Positions 31,156 through 44,014 of a stretch of DNA of 64,000 nucleotides are shown one piece after another. Below the pieces are notes generated by a model that had not been told where the DNA came from, searched no databases, and was given only the letters and a program-made list of their open reading frames with translations. Each line of letters starts with the position of its first letter. Position 1 is the stretch's first letter. Both the position numbers and the translations under genes were made by a program. The stretch is from Schistosoma mansoni (lineage: Eukaryota > Platyhelminthes > Trematoda > Strigeidida > Schistosomatidae), in assembly GCF_000237925.1 (NCBI RefSeq), contig NW_017386068.1:457155-521154 (forward strand). Reading direction: 5' to 3'.

Positions 31156-32885
31156 GAGGAAGAGCAGCTGGTCCAGATGGATTGGCTCCAGAGGTCTTTA
31201 AATATGGTGGTCCAATTTTAGCGATTAGGTTGACTAATATTCTGGCTAAAATCTGGGAGACGGATGTAATCCCATCCGACTGGTCACAATCACTTATTGT
31301 CCCAATATATAAAAAGGGGTCAAAATCATCCTGCGATAACCATAGAGGGATTAGTCTGACTAACATAGTATCTAAAATACTAGCCTCAATAATTATCAGG
31401 CGCCTAACTAAGACTCGTGAACTGCAAACACGAGAAAATCAGGCTGGCTTCAGACATGGTCGTGGCTGTATCGACCACATATTCACCATTCGTCAAGTTT
31501 TAGAGCACAGACACGTTTATCGGCGTCCGACAATGATAGTTTTTCTTGACTTGAAAGCAGCATTTGACTCTGTAGACCGAGAGGTTCTGTGGCAGTGTCT
31601 GTCATTGAAAGGTGTACCTGAGAAGTACATAAACCTTGTGAAGGCTCTTTACTCGAACACTATCAGTCGAGTGAGAGCTTATGGCGAACTGTCATATGAT
31701 TTTACAACCTCAAGTGGTGTACGTCAAGGCTGTCCACTATCCCCTTTTGTTTAACTTCATTATAGACCTGTTGCTGGAAATAACACTCTCGTCGACTGAA
31801 TTTACAGGAATTGATCTCCTACCAAGGGGACCACTAAGCGACTTAGAATACGCAGATGACATAGTCCTGTTTGGTGAAGACGCTGACAAAGTGCAGAGTC
31901 TTCTGTTGGAACTCAGTAATAATGCCAGGATGTTTGGGATGCGTTTCTCCCCATCCAAATGTAAATTGTTACTCCAGGACTGGCCTGCGTCAACACCCGA
32001 ACTAAGGATAGGGAGTGAAGTAGTCGAACGCGTGGACAACTTCACTTATCTTGGAAGTCTGATCAGCCCTAATGGGTGGGTGTCTGACGAAATCTCAGCA
32101 CGGATTCAAAAAGCTCGTTTGGCTTTTGCCAACTTACGTCACCTATGGCGAAGACGAGATATCCGTCTATCAATAAAAGGACGAGTATACTGCGCATCAG
32201 TTCGCTCTGTTCCACTTTACGGCTGTGAAACATGGCCATTAAGAGTAGAAGATACTCGTAGGTTACTAGTATTTGACCACAGATGTCTTAGAAATATTGC
32301 TCGCATCTACTGGGATCACCGGGTAAGTAATAATGAGGTTAGACACAGGGTATTAGGGAACGATGGTAAATCAGTTGATGAGGTCATGAATCTTCATCGA
32401 CTGAGATGGTTGGGCCATGTGTTACGTATGGCTGAACACCGATTACCACGACGCGCTATGATGACTAGTATTGGGGATGGTTGGAAGAGAGTTAGGGGCG
32501 GCCAAACCAAAACATGGCATCAGTGTTTGAAGTCACTAACTTCTAGCCTGAGCCATGTTGGCAGATGCAGACTACCTGGTTGGGGTCCGCGCGACTATCG
32601 TAACCAATGGTTGGAGACTCTAGGTGACATGGCTCAGAATCGATCACAATGGCGTAGGTGTATACACTCTTTATCTTCCCTTAAACTATGAGATTAAAAT
32701 TGCTTCATATCTCTCTTCCTTCCTGTACTATATCCTTATATACAACCTTTCTTTATATACTACCACCACTAAATTAATTACTTCTATGAATCCGGTGTTC
32801 ATCTTGTTGTGCTAACGAGGTATGGCAACTTGGACCGATGCATATATGTGCCTGGTCCTACGTTGTAGCTGACTGACTGACTGAC
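31156..32885 (+). mobile_element. RTE-like LINE (lineage 1), 5' truncated, with target duplication
   Basis: Flanked by TCTAAATTAAC at 31145-31155 and 32886-32896. It begins inside the RT (GRAAGPDGLAPEVFKYGG) and carries GFRHGRGCIDHIFTIRQVLE, VFLDLKAAFDSVDREVL, GVRQGCPLSP, LEYADDIVLF and the long C-terminal region ending [15 protein letters not shown] at 32691. One base appears to be missing near 31745 (SPF/FNFIID), splitting the RT into two frames. The 3' UTR ends in a (CTGA)n run, typical of RTE elements. Young-looking. Confidence 0.92.
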
Positions 32886-32922
32886 TCTAAATTAACACAC
32901 AATCATCTGGGAGGGATGCGGG

Positions 32923-33404
32923 ATACCCTGGTACGGCTGAGAGTGGGGAGAGTCCGCTCTCCCTCTCGAAATGCTCTCACATGGCCACGCGAATATATTG
33001 CCTCTGCCAGGGAAGTCCTACTCACTGCCTTCTCGTACAACGGGTGTTGTTTACGAAATTGAGAGGACGAAAAGCGAATGTCCGGCAGGAGCTTTAACCG
33101 GGTTGGTTGACACAGAAAGTTCACCTAGGGGAGTTTGAAAACCCTGATTCCAAACAAATGGCGTATGAACCAATCATCGGTCACCAGCTACCATGTGACA
33201 TCTCCTTACGATGCTCCACTGCCTTGTGGACTAGACCTTCAGGTCAAAGGCTCCGGGTGTGGCCCCCTAAGAAAACCACCTGCTTCGGTTTGGGCACCTG
33301 GGCAGTATCACAGACCTCACATAAATCAAATGAGATTTGTGCGGCGCATATATATCTGGTACTTCCTTGTACCAATATTTAAGTGTTTACATAAATAATA
33401 AATA
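32923..33404 (+). repeat. Repeat A copy, full length, with short target duplication
   Basis: Starts ATACCCTGGTACGGCTGAG and ends TTTACATAAATAATAAATA. GATGCGGG occurs on both sides (32915-32922 and 33405-33412). It lies just after the RTE LINE 31156-32885. Confidence 0.85.
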
Positions 33405-33779
33405 GATGCGGGTTAGTGTAGTAAACCCCACAGTCATACTGTCAGTCAATAACTATAATCAACATTAAGTCGGGCACAAATGTTCGCCAATCCAAGTTGT
33501 CATACCGTATTAGCATGACCAAATGAAAATAAAACGAGATAAAAGCGAAAGTCGAAACAATGTAGTAGCAATGATAATGAGAAAAACTGAATATTGATCA
33601 GGGAAACAGTAGGAAGGTGTATGTGAAGGAATACTTGGGTCTAATTATATTGTAACTTTTTTGACCATATTTTGTGTCACTACTGTTGAACTGTGAAAAC
33701 TTTTCGTTTGCTCTTTTGTATCGTATCTCACTTTTTAAATACAACTGACAGATCACTGCAACATTTTTCTCACGATTTA

Positions 33780-34205
33780 AGGTACATCTTATTAGTAAAT
33801 CCGAAGCAGCACAAAACTCAGGTCTAGGGTTTCCTGTTAATTACCTTCAATTATTAACACCTTAATGATCTGCATGCGATTTCGAGTCGCCTGGACTAGT
33901 GGCCATATTGAAACTTGACCAATGGGATTCCATCAGCGCCAAAAAGGACTAGATATATATGATGTTGGTCACTAACTAGTGACCATTCAGTTGTACATAT
34001 CTTAGTTTTATAGGATGTCAGTCGTGACCCGAATGGCCTAATGGTAATGTCTCAGACTGTGAAGCTGGGCGAAGTTTTAAATCCTGCAGAAAATATCAGT
34101 TTCCTTAAGACATGTACATCCTGCTGACTAATTTTAAATAGCGCGAGACCAAGGTCCAGTGTTTCCTGTCGACTACCCTCAACCATCTGACACTTTTTAG
34201 TTTGA
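33780..34205. mobile_element. Hammerhead SINE family C, two degenerate copies
   Basis: 33780-34000 joins a sense 3' part (CAGGTCTAGGGTTTCCTG) to an antisense 5' part (CTGGACTAGTGGCCATATTG). 34013-34205 is a sense copy (GAATGGCCTAATGGTAATG, CTGCTGACTAATTTTAAATA, GGTCCAGTGTTTCCTGTC). Both too decayed for ribozyme activity. Confidence 0.5.
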
Positions 34206-34334
34206 TAACAAATTTCGTTTTCTTCGTTCTTTGTATCCCTTATTTACGGTGGTGTGTGTGGTATCCATGTCTGTAGGTCGAAGAAGTTGGACGTGATAAG
34301 TCGATAATAGAACCTCCAGTTTCTCATTTCGGAA

Positions 34335-34622
34335 ATCAGTCAGCTAGGACCAGGCACACATATGCATCGGTCCAAGTTGCCATACCTCATTAGCACAACA
34401 AGATGAACACAGAATTCATAGAAGTAGTTAGTTTAATAGTGGTAATATATTAAAGAAAGATTATATATAAGGATATAGTATAAGAAGAAAGACAGATATG
34501 AAGCAATTTTAATCGCACGGTTTAAAGGAAGACAAAAAGTGTATACACCTACACCATTGTGATCGATTCTGAGCCATGTCACACAGAGTCTTCAACTACT
34601 GGTTACGATAGTCACGCGGACC
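34335..34622 (-). mobile_element. RTE-like LINE (lineage 1) 3' end
   Basis: 3' UTR plus the last about 30 codons of the RTE lineage 1 family on the minus strand (GACCAGGCACACATATGCAT, TGAGCCATGTCACACAGAG). It is directly followed by a second, much older RTE fragment on the opposite strand. Confidence 0.75.
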
Positions 34623-34639
34623 CATTTCGTAAATATACC

Positions 34640-35440
34640 CACGCCGTGAAAATTAAGCCCAAAACAGAGTTGGACAGTCTTCTGATCACACTAAGCAACA
34701 GTTTAAGTGTTCCAGATGGAATTTTCTTCCTCTAAATGCAAAGTATTGTCTCAGAATCAGTCTGCATCAAATCCAAAATCAATGACAGTGAACTAAGTGA
34801 TTCGACTGCTTCACTTATATTAGGAGTTTCATCAATCCTGAACCCTAACCGAATCTCGGCATGAACTCAAAATACTTAGTTGGTGTTTGCCAACCTATGC
34901 TACTTATAGTTTAGTCAACATGCTCAACTGAAAACCAAAGGACGAGTTCACTGTTCAACTATACTCTCTATTTTATCACGTGCATGTGAAACGGGGCTTT
35001 TAAGAATACAGGATACTCGTCGGCTACTAGTACTCAATCATAGGCGTCTTTGGAGCACCACCTGTGTATTTTGGGACCACCTAGTTTGCAGTGTTGGGGT
35101 TAGGTAAATGATACTAGAATAAGACAGCAAGCCCGTTGATGGGGTGGTGAATCTATGTTGACTGAAGTGATAGGGACATGTATTACGCAAACCGAACTGC
35201 TGACTACCTCAACATGCAGTGTTGGTTAGTGTAAAAATAGGTTGATAGAAAGCTAAGGGTAGAATAACCAAGATGTGGCTTTAGATCATGAAAGCATTGA
35301 CTACTGGACTAAGCTAAGGTTACTTGGTTGAGTTCCATGTGATTATCATAACCAATGGCTAAAGACTTTGGACGATATGGGTGAAAATCATTGGCAATAG
35401 CACAGATGCATCCACTTTTTATCTTCCCTAAGTTCCTAAT
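34640..35440 (+). mobile_element. Old, degenerate RTE-like LINE fragment
   Basis: Recognisable only by stretches parallel to the 31156 copy (AAACAGAGTTGGACAGTCTTC, CACTTATATTAGGAGTTTC, TGGGACCACCTAG, ATGCATCCACTTTTTATCTTC). Full of indels and stops in all frames. Confidence 0.6.
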
Positions 35441-35764
35441 TACTGAATGACCAAGTTTGTTAAGGTTTAAAGGCTGACTCAAAAATAGGAGATGAGTAAA
35501 AATAGGATATTCTTAAAGTCAAATGTTTAAAAAGCGCTTAAGAATAAATGCATCTGCACTATCGTCACAAATTTTAGGCCTTTTCACCGGTCTGCTACTG
35601 ATCACAACTATTATACAGATTTTAACCAGGTATAGATTTTCGGTCATAGTTCTATTTGTATAGTTATGATCACATATATCTTAGTACAACGTATATAACA
35701 AAATACAAGCATAAAACAGCTGTAGAGAACAAACAAGTCAGACAATGGGACAAACCCAAGGTAG

Positions 35765-38700
35765 CAAATGCCCTGGTACGGCCAAGGGTGCGGAGAGTCA
35801 GCTCTCCCCAAATGCTCTCAAATAGCCACGCTTATACAGACACTACCAGGGAAGTCCTACTCACTGACTTCTCGTGGCATTACTGTTGTTTACGAAATTG
35901 AGAGGACGAAAAGCGAATATCTGGCGCTTTAACCGGGTTGATGGGTGTGGAAGATCCACCTAGGAGTTGGAAAACTCATCCTAAATCAATGGTGCGAATG
36001 GGCTCCAGGATTCTGAGTGAATAAATGCTGTATGAACCAATCGTTGGTCACCGGCTACCATAGGACTGCATCTGATGTTGCTCTATTGCCTCGTGGATCA
36101 GACCTTCAGGTCACTCAATCTGTCGACACGCAGATTGACACAAGGCAGGCCCAAGTGAGTCCAAAAAATGCCGACCCACACTCTACAAAGGAGGAAGAAC
36201 ATCCTCCAAAGAGGTCTAACACAACCAGAAACTCGCGCAAAAAAGTCTCTTCTGTCCCTCGTATCAAAAATGGTGCCCAGAAGGGAACTTCCGGAAACCG
36301 AAACCGCAAGGCTCGATCGGTTTCCAGCGCGAAAGATGACCCAATCTCCCAAGTCGTCCTGAACCTTCCGGAATCCCACAGTACGCCTGACGCGACTGTG
36401 GTTACCACTCCAAAGAACGTTGGCGATTGGGTACGGGTCGTAAGAAAAAAACGCCAAAATGACGTAAAAGGAAATCATACCCCCACCAAAAGGGTCGACA
36501 AGCCGAGGTCTGATCACAGCGACAGATCAGTCATTCTCCATAGAGTCAAGGAGAGTGACAGCTTAGAACCGAAAGCTCGTTTTGAGCATGACATTGTGTT
36601 GATAAAACAACTACTCAACCAAGTTATGCCCAAAAACATCCCCGGAGTCACCTTGCTAAAGGTGTATAGACTAGGAAATCTAGCGCATCTGAAACCAAAT
36701 CAATCTAGACTACTTAAAGTCGTTTTCAAATCCCCGAACGAACGCGACTTAATCTTAGAAAATGGACATAAATTAAAGGGTTCAGGAGTTTTTCTCCGTA
36801 AGGACTTACCGTTGGCGGACCGTGTTAAAAGACGGGAAGCCGAAAAGGAACTACAGCTCAGATTAGACGCTGGCGAAAAAGACCTGAAAATTGTAAATTT
36901 TCGGGTTGTGAGGCTTCGACAGAGGATGATGCCGAAGCCACTCTGGGTGAAGCACGAGGCCACCTAAATAGGCTTCGGATCTGTTATACCAACGCCCGGA
37001 GCTTACTAAATAAGCTACCGGAACTAGGTGTACAGATTGACTCAACTAGGCCAGACATAATCGCAGTCACAAACATGGCTGACGCCGTCTATAGATAGTA
37101 GGGAACTTGATTTCGAGGGTTTTACATTAGTAAGGGCCGACAGAACACAAACGCGTAAAGGAGGGGGAGTAGCTCTATTCATTAGAAATGCTATTCCATC
37201 CACCATTATCGACAGTGTATCCCATGAGAGTGGGACGTATGAATTAGTTTGCTGCCGCCTGAAATGCAGGGGAAAAGAGTTGCTACTTAGTTTGATCTAT
37301 CGCAGTCCAAGCTGTGAGGCAAACGAGGTCCTGCTAAGCAGTTTCAACACTTTATCACGAAGTGATCGATGTCTAATCCTAGGAGACTTTAATGCACCCA
37401 TGGTGGACTGGGGAAATCTGCGGACTGAATCGTCAGCAAATTCCTTCGAACAGGAACTAGTTGTTGCGGTAATCACATGTGCCCTAGTGCAACACGTGAA
37501 GGAAGCAACTAGGTACGACCCGGGTTCTGCATCATCCTTACTAGATCTTATATTGACTCATTATGAGGATGATGTTGCAAACCTGGATTACATGCCACCC
37601 CTAGGCAAAAGTGATCATGCAGTTTTAAGCTTTGACTTCCATATAACTGTCGATCACGAGTACGCTTCAGCTCAATCCAGACCTAACGTTTGGAAAGCAA
37701 ACATACCAGACATCATGAAATCAGCATCATCAGTAGATTGGAAAATAGACCCAGAGTCATCAATCGAAACGGCTTGAGACGTATTCCGGAATTTATACTT
37801 AAAAGTTACCGCCCCCCACATCCCTTGGACTACACCTAAGAGACCGAGAAACTCCCCACCGTGGTTCAATAGGGAGGCTCGCATCCTTCTCCGTAAAAGA
37901 AGGAAAATGTGGGACAGATTTAGGTTACTGGGGACTGACGAGGCAAAATCTCAGTATCAAAAGGCTCGAAATACCTGTGCCTCAACCCTCCGTAAGGCCA
38001 GAAAGCTGTACGAAGAGAAAATCGTTAGGGAATCCATAGAATGCCCTAAACGCTTGTATTCGTATATAAACCAAAGGACAAAAAGAAGAAATGTTCCTTC
38101 ACTATGGGGAGACAGTACTGCCACATCACTAGTGGAGGACGACTTTGGCAAAGCTCAAGTATTCTCTAAATACTTTAGCGATGTATACACCATAGAAACA
38201 CCCTTCTCACCAGTCCATGAAAATCCCCCCACACAAGCACTGGACAGCGTAACCATTAAAGAACTCGATGTCTTTGGTCTGCTAGTTAAGCTTGACATAG
38301 GTAAATCCACTGGACCCGATGAACTGCATCCTAGGTTACTAAAGGAATTAGCTAACTTTGTTGCGAACCCTTTAAGTGTATGTTTTAATCTATCCGTAAC
38401 CCAGGGTCGTCTACCAAAAGACTGGAAGAACGCCATAGTAAGTCCAGTCTTCAAAACAGGTACAAAACATAAGCCTGAGAATTACCGACTAATTAGCCTA
38501 ACTAGTGTGGTTGTTAAAATCTTAGAAAAGATTATTCGGGAGGAACTGTTAAAGTATCTCGATGAAAACCGGCTCCTCTCCGAAAAGCAGCATGGTTTTA
38601 GAACAGGTTACTCTTGTCTCACAAACTTATTAGTCGCTCGTGAAAGCTGGTGCGCTCTTAAGGACCAAAAATTACCTATAGACGTAGCTTACATCGATTT

Positions 38701-39950
38701 CAGCAAAGCTTTCGACAAAGTTCCGCATAACCGGCTATTATATAAGCTAAGGAATGTCGGGATTGGAGGCAATCTATTGATGTGGATAAAAGACTTCCTG
38801 GTTGGGCGTCAACAAAGAGTAAGGGTGAACTCCAAGTTGTCTAGCTGGGAAACTGTGCTTAGTGGAGTCCCCCAGGGTACAGTTTTGGGGCCAGTGTTAT
38901 TCCTCCTGTACGTAAATGATCTCCCTCGTCTACTATCGTCATCGGTCTTACTCTATGCTGATGATGTCAAGATATGGAGAGCGATACAAAGCAAGGGCGA
39001 TAGCTTAGAACTTCAAAATGACCTGGAGAGATTATCTGAATGGTCCCAAACCTGGCAATTGCCGATAAACACTTTCAAGTGTATTGTGATGCATATTGGC
39101 CACCAGGGTACAGATACATACACGATGAATAACACTGAGTTACCTATTGTTCAGGCACACAATGACTTAGGCGTCATCGTTAGTCAAGACTTAAAGACTA
39201 CTGCACACTGCCGTGCAATAGCCGCCAAAGGTTTTAGGACTTTATGGTCCATACGCAGGGCTTTTAGGCATCTTGACGCTAAAACGTTTCTGACTTTGTA
39301 TACAGTGTTCGTACGCCCTAAACTTGAGTACTGCATACAAGCAGCTAGCCCCTGCCTAAAAAAAGACAGTGAACTCTTGGAAAGGGTTCAGAGAACAGCA
39401 ACTAGGCTGATTCCCGGAATAGCGAAGCTCCCGTATGGTACTAGACTGACCAAGCTAAACCTATTCCCGCTGTCATATAGAAGAATCAGAGGCGACTTGA
39501 TTACAGTTTTCAAATTGCTTAATGACAAATTTGCACCTGATATGCCCTCATTTTTCTTGTCTTCCAAAACAGAAAATCTACGAGGACACTCCAAAAAAGT
39601 TCACAAGCCCCGAACGAATTACTTGTCAGCTGACTACCGACTTTCCCATCGAATAATCAACGAGTGGAATTCATTACCTCAGCACGTGGTTGAGGCTCCA
39701 TCCGTCGACTCCTTCAAAAGAAAGTTGGATCAGCTGAGAGACCATCATCGCCAGGACTAACACAGGCCATCAAGCCTCCTGTCCTTTCCAAACTGAAACT
39801 GAAACTGAAAGCTCCTGGTGCGGCCCTCTAATAAAACCATCTGCTTCGGTTTGGGCACCTGGGCAGCATCACAGTCCATACACAAATCAAGTGACTTGTG
39901 TGGTGCATATGTATTCGTCGTCCCTTTGTACCAATATTGTGTTCTGTGTT
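35765..39950 (+). repeat. Repeat A copy split by the CR1-type LINE
   Basis: 35765-36113 is the first two-thirds (GGTACGGCCAAGGGTGCGGA ... GGATCAGACCTTCAGGTCA); 39811-39950 is the last third (CTCCTGGTGCGGCCCTCTAA ... TTTGTACCAATATTGTG). The LINE 36114-39809 lies exactly between TCA and GGCTCC of the family sequence. Confidence 0.85.
36114..39809 (+). mobile_element. CR1-type LINE, near full length, nested in repeat A
   Basis: A 5'-truncated ORF1 (to 36967) encodes a basic protein with a C-terminal RNA-binding-like block (IPGVTLLKVYRLGNL, RDLILENGHKLKGSGVFLRK). ORF2 (about 36970-39760) has an apurinic endonuclease domain (CYTNARSLLNKL, LILGDFNAPMVDW, GKSDHAVLSFDF) and a reverse transcriptase (AYIDFSKAFDKV, GVPQGTVLGP, YADDVKIW) followed by a C-terminal region ending RDHHRQD. 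ORF2 is interrupted by about one frame change (near 37073) and one in-frame stop (near 37775). The 3' end is a short (CTGAAA)n tail, as CR1 elements have microsatellite ends. It sits inside the repeat A copy 35765-39950. Confidence 0.9.
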
Positions 39951-41499
39951 AATTGTCCCAAACTTCACCCAAAAATGGATGATAACGTAGAACAATTATG
40001 TTTCACTCCAACAAGTCACACTAAACACAATCACTTTCCTGAGTTTTTAGTCAGTTTCAAAGTCAGAGTGCCATGAGAAATAACAAATAACAGATTTGAC
40101 TGCGCTGCACAGTTAGTCGAGAATAGGTTTGTTAAACAATTACAGCTTAAATTGGATAGACTATAAATAATCTCTAAAATATTGTACACTTGTTTTTTAG
40201 TTTCGTGTAGTGGGGAATTTTACAAAATGATTATAATATGAAAAAAATGTTGACCGATAGTTAATACATAACAATAAGATGTAGCTGCATAATAGCTGCT
40301 GATGAGACTAAACTTTTGCGTGAGCACTAAAATAATTTGAGGTCAGAGTCAGAACCGCCACCCAGAACAGTATTTTACCTGGTAAAATTACACGTTTCCA
40401 TAGAAATTATCAGATAATAAGGCTGCTGTCACAAGTAGTCGTCATGTCACTAGACGACAGTTCGGCTTATCGTACGAAACCGAAATAATGGAATAGTAGG
40501 GATACGAGGAAAAGAGGAACCACACAGTTTGAAATGCACTAAAACTTGGTTAAAAGTGAGTTGATATGCAGGTAAGAAACTGAAAAGATGGAAGTGATAT
40601 TATAAGGAGTAAAAATTAGGGGAAAACCAACGACTGTAAATCCATGCTTTCTTGTCTTATGCTGTAACCTATCCTATCAGCAGGTAATTCATGGATAATT
40701 AGTCTTCCAACATTTTCTACAGATAGTCTGGTGATAAGATTTAAAATGTGCTAGTGGATGAATAGCGTTTCAAGTGGAACAGATACGTAGCGTGAGTACG
40801 TAGAACATTACACGGGTCCTTTTTGTTGATAAACAACCCTGAGATGATTTCTTCATGGACCATTACGATCAAGCATTAATGATTGATTATAACCAGCATA
40901 TACGAATATAACGAGATATTTGGTGTTGAATTACAAATCCATCCTATACTACTCAGTTCCAAATAGACTTCTTTATAGAGGGTAATAAAATAGAGGGTGC
41001 TGTATTCTTCGATTTCATTCCACGGTAAGCGTTCTCTATAGAACGCTTGCAGTAAGATCCCAACTGTAATAAAATGAAGTTTTTATGTGGCGGAACCTGG
41101 TTACTCTTGTTTTGTCTATTTTGAAAGGAATTGTGGCCTATGACATGATAAACCTGACGGATTACTTACCCCCTAAGTAATAGTAGTGTTTAACTTTAAC
41201 CATACCGCTTCCAATAACAAATGGTTCCAAATGGTAGTAGACGGAACAGAAGAAGCTTTCCCTCGATGAGTTTTCGTATCGAGTAGTAGTAGATCATTGA
41301 TGCTTCCAGGTATGCACTTAGGCATATTACAAAAACAAGAAAGGAATATCAGCAAATTATAGTGGAATACTGCTCTGAGTCCTTAAGATTATGTCAAGTT
41401 TCCTTTTGAAGATCTCCTAAGGAAGTCGCTTGGATTACCTCACTTGAAATTGAACTCCAGGATTTGACTACTTGTAAGGGGCAGAAGGTGTACCTGCTG
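39951..41499. other. Intergenic, nothing recognised
   Basis: About 1.5 kb with short ORFs only. A 12-bp palindrome-like stretch (CTATAGAACGC / AGCGTTCTCTATAG) lies near 41027-41050. I see no gene. Confidence 0.5.
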
Positions 41500-41604
41500 G
41501 CTATTCTGTTATTCCTTCGACCTATCGAAGGAACCAAGTCGTTATCTGGCGCGTAATCTTGTTGTGGTGATGATCATATTCAATCGCGACTCGACGCCAT
41601 CTAC
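41500..41604 (+). repeat. 5' LTR remnant of the gypsy fossil
   Basis: Matches the last about 100 bp of the 3' LTR, including GAAGGAACCAAGTCG and GGCGCGTAATCTTGTTGT, and ends CCATCTACA followed by TCTGGTAAGCC, the expected primer-binding position. The upstream part of the LTR is missing or unrecognisable. Confidence 0.65.
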
Positions 41605-42745
41605 ATCTGGTAAGCCAAATTTCTGAGCACATTTTAACCTTTGGCAAATCTTCCAAAGAAGATCACAACGGTGAGTCCATTATTTATCTATCCACTTTTG
41701 TTGCTCGTATTCGTATTGATATTTTTCAATATATTTTATTCTGGCAACTTAATTTGGTGGATAACGATAAGAATAGTAATAATATAATAGACTCCGAAGT
41801 ACAGGCAATTAGTTTTCGACCGGTTCCATTTATCCCCCAAGATCCGGAAGTTTGACTCGTGGCACTGGAATCTCAATTCGAGATCCGCCGCATAACGGAC
41901 AACGGCAAAACTATGCCTACGCTCTGGAATCTTTGCTGGGTATCACTTAACTGCTGTCCGTATGGTTGTCCACAATTCAAATGTGCCGAACGTTTACAAT
42001 CGTCTCAAGGAAGCAATCCTTAGACATTTCCTCCCGTCAAGGGAGGAACGATTGAGGACCTTGTTAGCACGTCACCCTATGGGTGATGCTAAACCGAGCC
42101 ACCACCTCACGCGCCTGCAACCTCTTGCAGGAAATACGACAGCTGATTCTGAGATTGTTAAAGAACTGTGGCTCGAATCCTTACCAGCAAGTATACAACC
42201 AACCATTACGGCTCTGCTGGAGGACACCCCACTCAACAAGGTGGCCCTCAAAGCGGATAAGATCCTAGCACGGACTAGCATCCGTGACAACTACATAGTT
42301 GCCTCAACATCACATTCAAACATCGACCTCGATGCTAGTAGACCTACGGCTCATAGGGTTAGGGATAAGTGTATCCACACCCGTCTCAGCTTCCGAGACC
42401 GATTAAATATGCCATAACCCCACGTCCCCCGCCCCAGGTTACGTTCCCCTAAAGTCGTAACAACTCGCCCTAAGCGGGCATTTTCCAAGCCACACCAAAA
42501 ACCGGCTTCAGACGCGCGCTATTTAAAAGGACAGTGGTATTGTTTCACGTTGAGTTTAATTCACTGTTTTGATCGTAAATTACGTATCAAAACTACCGTT
42601 TACACTTTAATTGAATTTATTTCAGTTAACGTGACATTGTATTTGTGTTTTGATTCTGCTTTTGTGTATTTACTGCATCAAAGCATTCTTGGTCGACTGA
42701 GGCTTGTTTATTTGATAAGGTTGTGATTTATCTTACATATCTACC

Positions 42746-44014
42746 TTGCCTATCATTTTGTTTTATTCTAAGATGGTCGGCTCTGTACACAAGTGTGGAC
42801 AGCCATATTGCTTATTCCCCGTGGAAGAAGGGATGCAATGTGACGATTGTAAGAAGTGGTTTCATAAAATGTGCACCCGCTTAAGCCCTGCTGCCTATAA
42901 AAGGTGCTCGAAACCAAATTCTCATTGGCTCTGTATGTTTTGTTGCTCAAGTAAGACATTACTCATTCAGGAAGCCATCAGCCTTCTAGCGTTAGCTAAA
43001 AAGGTCGAAGTAGGCCGTGCAGGCAACATAGATACTGATAATGAAGATTGTATCAGTGTCGTAAATGCTGCCATGGCAGGTACCAGACACCCAATTTCGC
43101 AACATGAAGCAAAAATTTGTACTCCGATACAACCAATGAAAGCCATGCCATTAAGTACTGAGGGACCAGTCGCTTTACCAGCGACTGAGGACCCAGCTAG
43201 AACCACTATCGTCCAGAATAGTTCCAATCTGGATGCTGAGAATAGTGGCAAATGGATTACGCGGAAACGCAAAAGAGACGGAAAAACATCCAAAGAAAGC
43301 GCGCGTATAGTCGGTAAGTCATCGTTGGACTCACGTCCTGAGCATCAGGCAACTCCGCTCAAGTCCAAATGTAAGGAAATAATTAATACTGTTGTGGATC
43401 GAAATAGTCTAACTTCACCAAATGTTGTTGGGAGTAACTCGCTTGACCCACATGACACTGTCATAAAGAAAGCTAATAGCAAGAAGCCGGTAGCTAACCG
43501 GCAGGATCTGACATCACGGTCAAAGGCCGTGAACACGACGTTTAAGGCAGTTAAACAGGTGCCTAGTGTAATCATCTGGAACTTGGCAGAATCGAAAGAC
43601 ACTGATCCCACTAAGAGACATGCCCACGACCTGCAGTTAGTGGGATCTCTCATCAGAAATATACTGCCAGAGGAGGTCCCAGGGGTACATATCTCGAAAG
43701 TCATCAGACTTGGTAAGTATGTTGGAGGCGAAACCCAACAGAGAAGGATCCTCAAATTAGTACTCGGTAATTTTGAGGAACGGGACGTACTACTAAATAA
43801 CTCACGCAAAACTCGTGACTCAAACATTCGTATTCGACCTGACTGGCCACTTGAGGATCGGATCAAGTGGAAGAATGCCCTAACAGAGTTAAAAACTCGA
43901 AGGCTAAACGGTGAAGCGAACCTTACGATTAAGGGTTTTCGGGTAGTCAGGTCTTGGAAGCCAATGCTTCCGAGACCTGTGTGGGTAGAACGCATGTCTC
44001 CAAAAACACCCTAA
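42746..44014 (+). CDS. LINE ORF1 protein with PHD zinc finger
   Basis: Up to 422 residues from the first ATG, but the ATG at 42773 (MVGSVHKCGQPYC) is the more likely start. Residues about 17-67 form a PHD-type finger: CGQPYC, CDDCKKWFHKMC, then WLCMFCC, giving the C4-H-C3 spacing. The middle is low complexity and basic. The C-terminal 130 residues (VPSVIIWNLAESKD, ILPEEVPGVHISKVIRLGK, RDVLLNNSRKTRDSNIRIR) match the ORF1 C-terminus of the CR1 copy at 36114. PHD fingers are known in ORF1 of some CR1-clade LINEs; their role there is thought to be nucleic-acid or chromatin binding. Confidence 0.85.
   Translation: MPIILFYSKMVGSVHKCGQPYCLFPVEEGMQCDDCKKWFHKMCTRLSPAAYKRCSKPNSHWLCMFCCSSKTLLIQEAISLLALAKKVEVGRAGNIDTDNEDCISVVNAAMAGTRHPISQHEAKICTPIQPMKAMPLSTEGPVALPATEDPARTTIVQNSSNLDAENSGKWITRKRKRDGKTSKESARIVGKSSLDSRPEHQATPLKSKCKEIINTVVDRNSLTSPNVVGSNSLDPHDTVIKKANSKKPVANRQDLTSRSKAVNTTFKAVKQVPSVIIWNLAESKDTDPTKRHAHDLQLVGSLIRNILPEEVPGVHISKVIRLGKYVGGETQQRRILKLVLGNFEERDVLLNNSRKTRDSNIRIRPDWPLEDRIKWKNALTELKTRRLNGEANLTIKGFRVVRSWKPMLPRPVWVERMSPKTP

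Noticed and set aside
36017-36113. N-terminal part of a LINE ORF1 ([16 protein letters not shown]...)
   Set aside because: These codons lie in repeat A; the LINE begins at about 36114 and its ORF1 is truncated at the 5' end.
40300-40370. Hammerhead core at GCTGCTGATGAGAC
   Set aside because: There is no GAAA arm, no GTC partner and no SINE context; it is a chance CTGATGA word.
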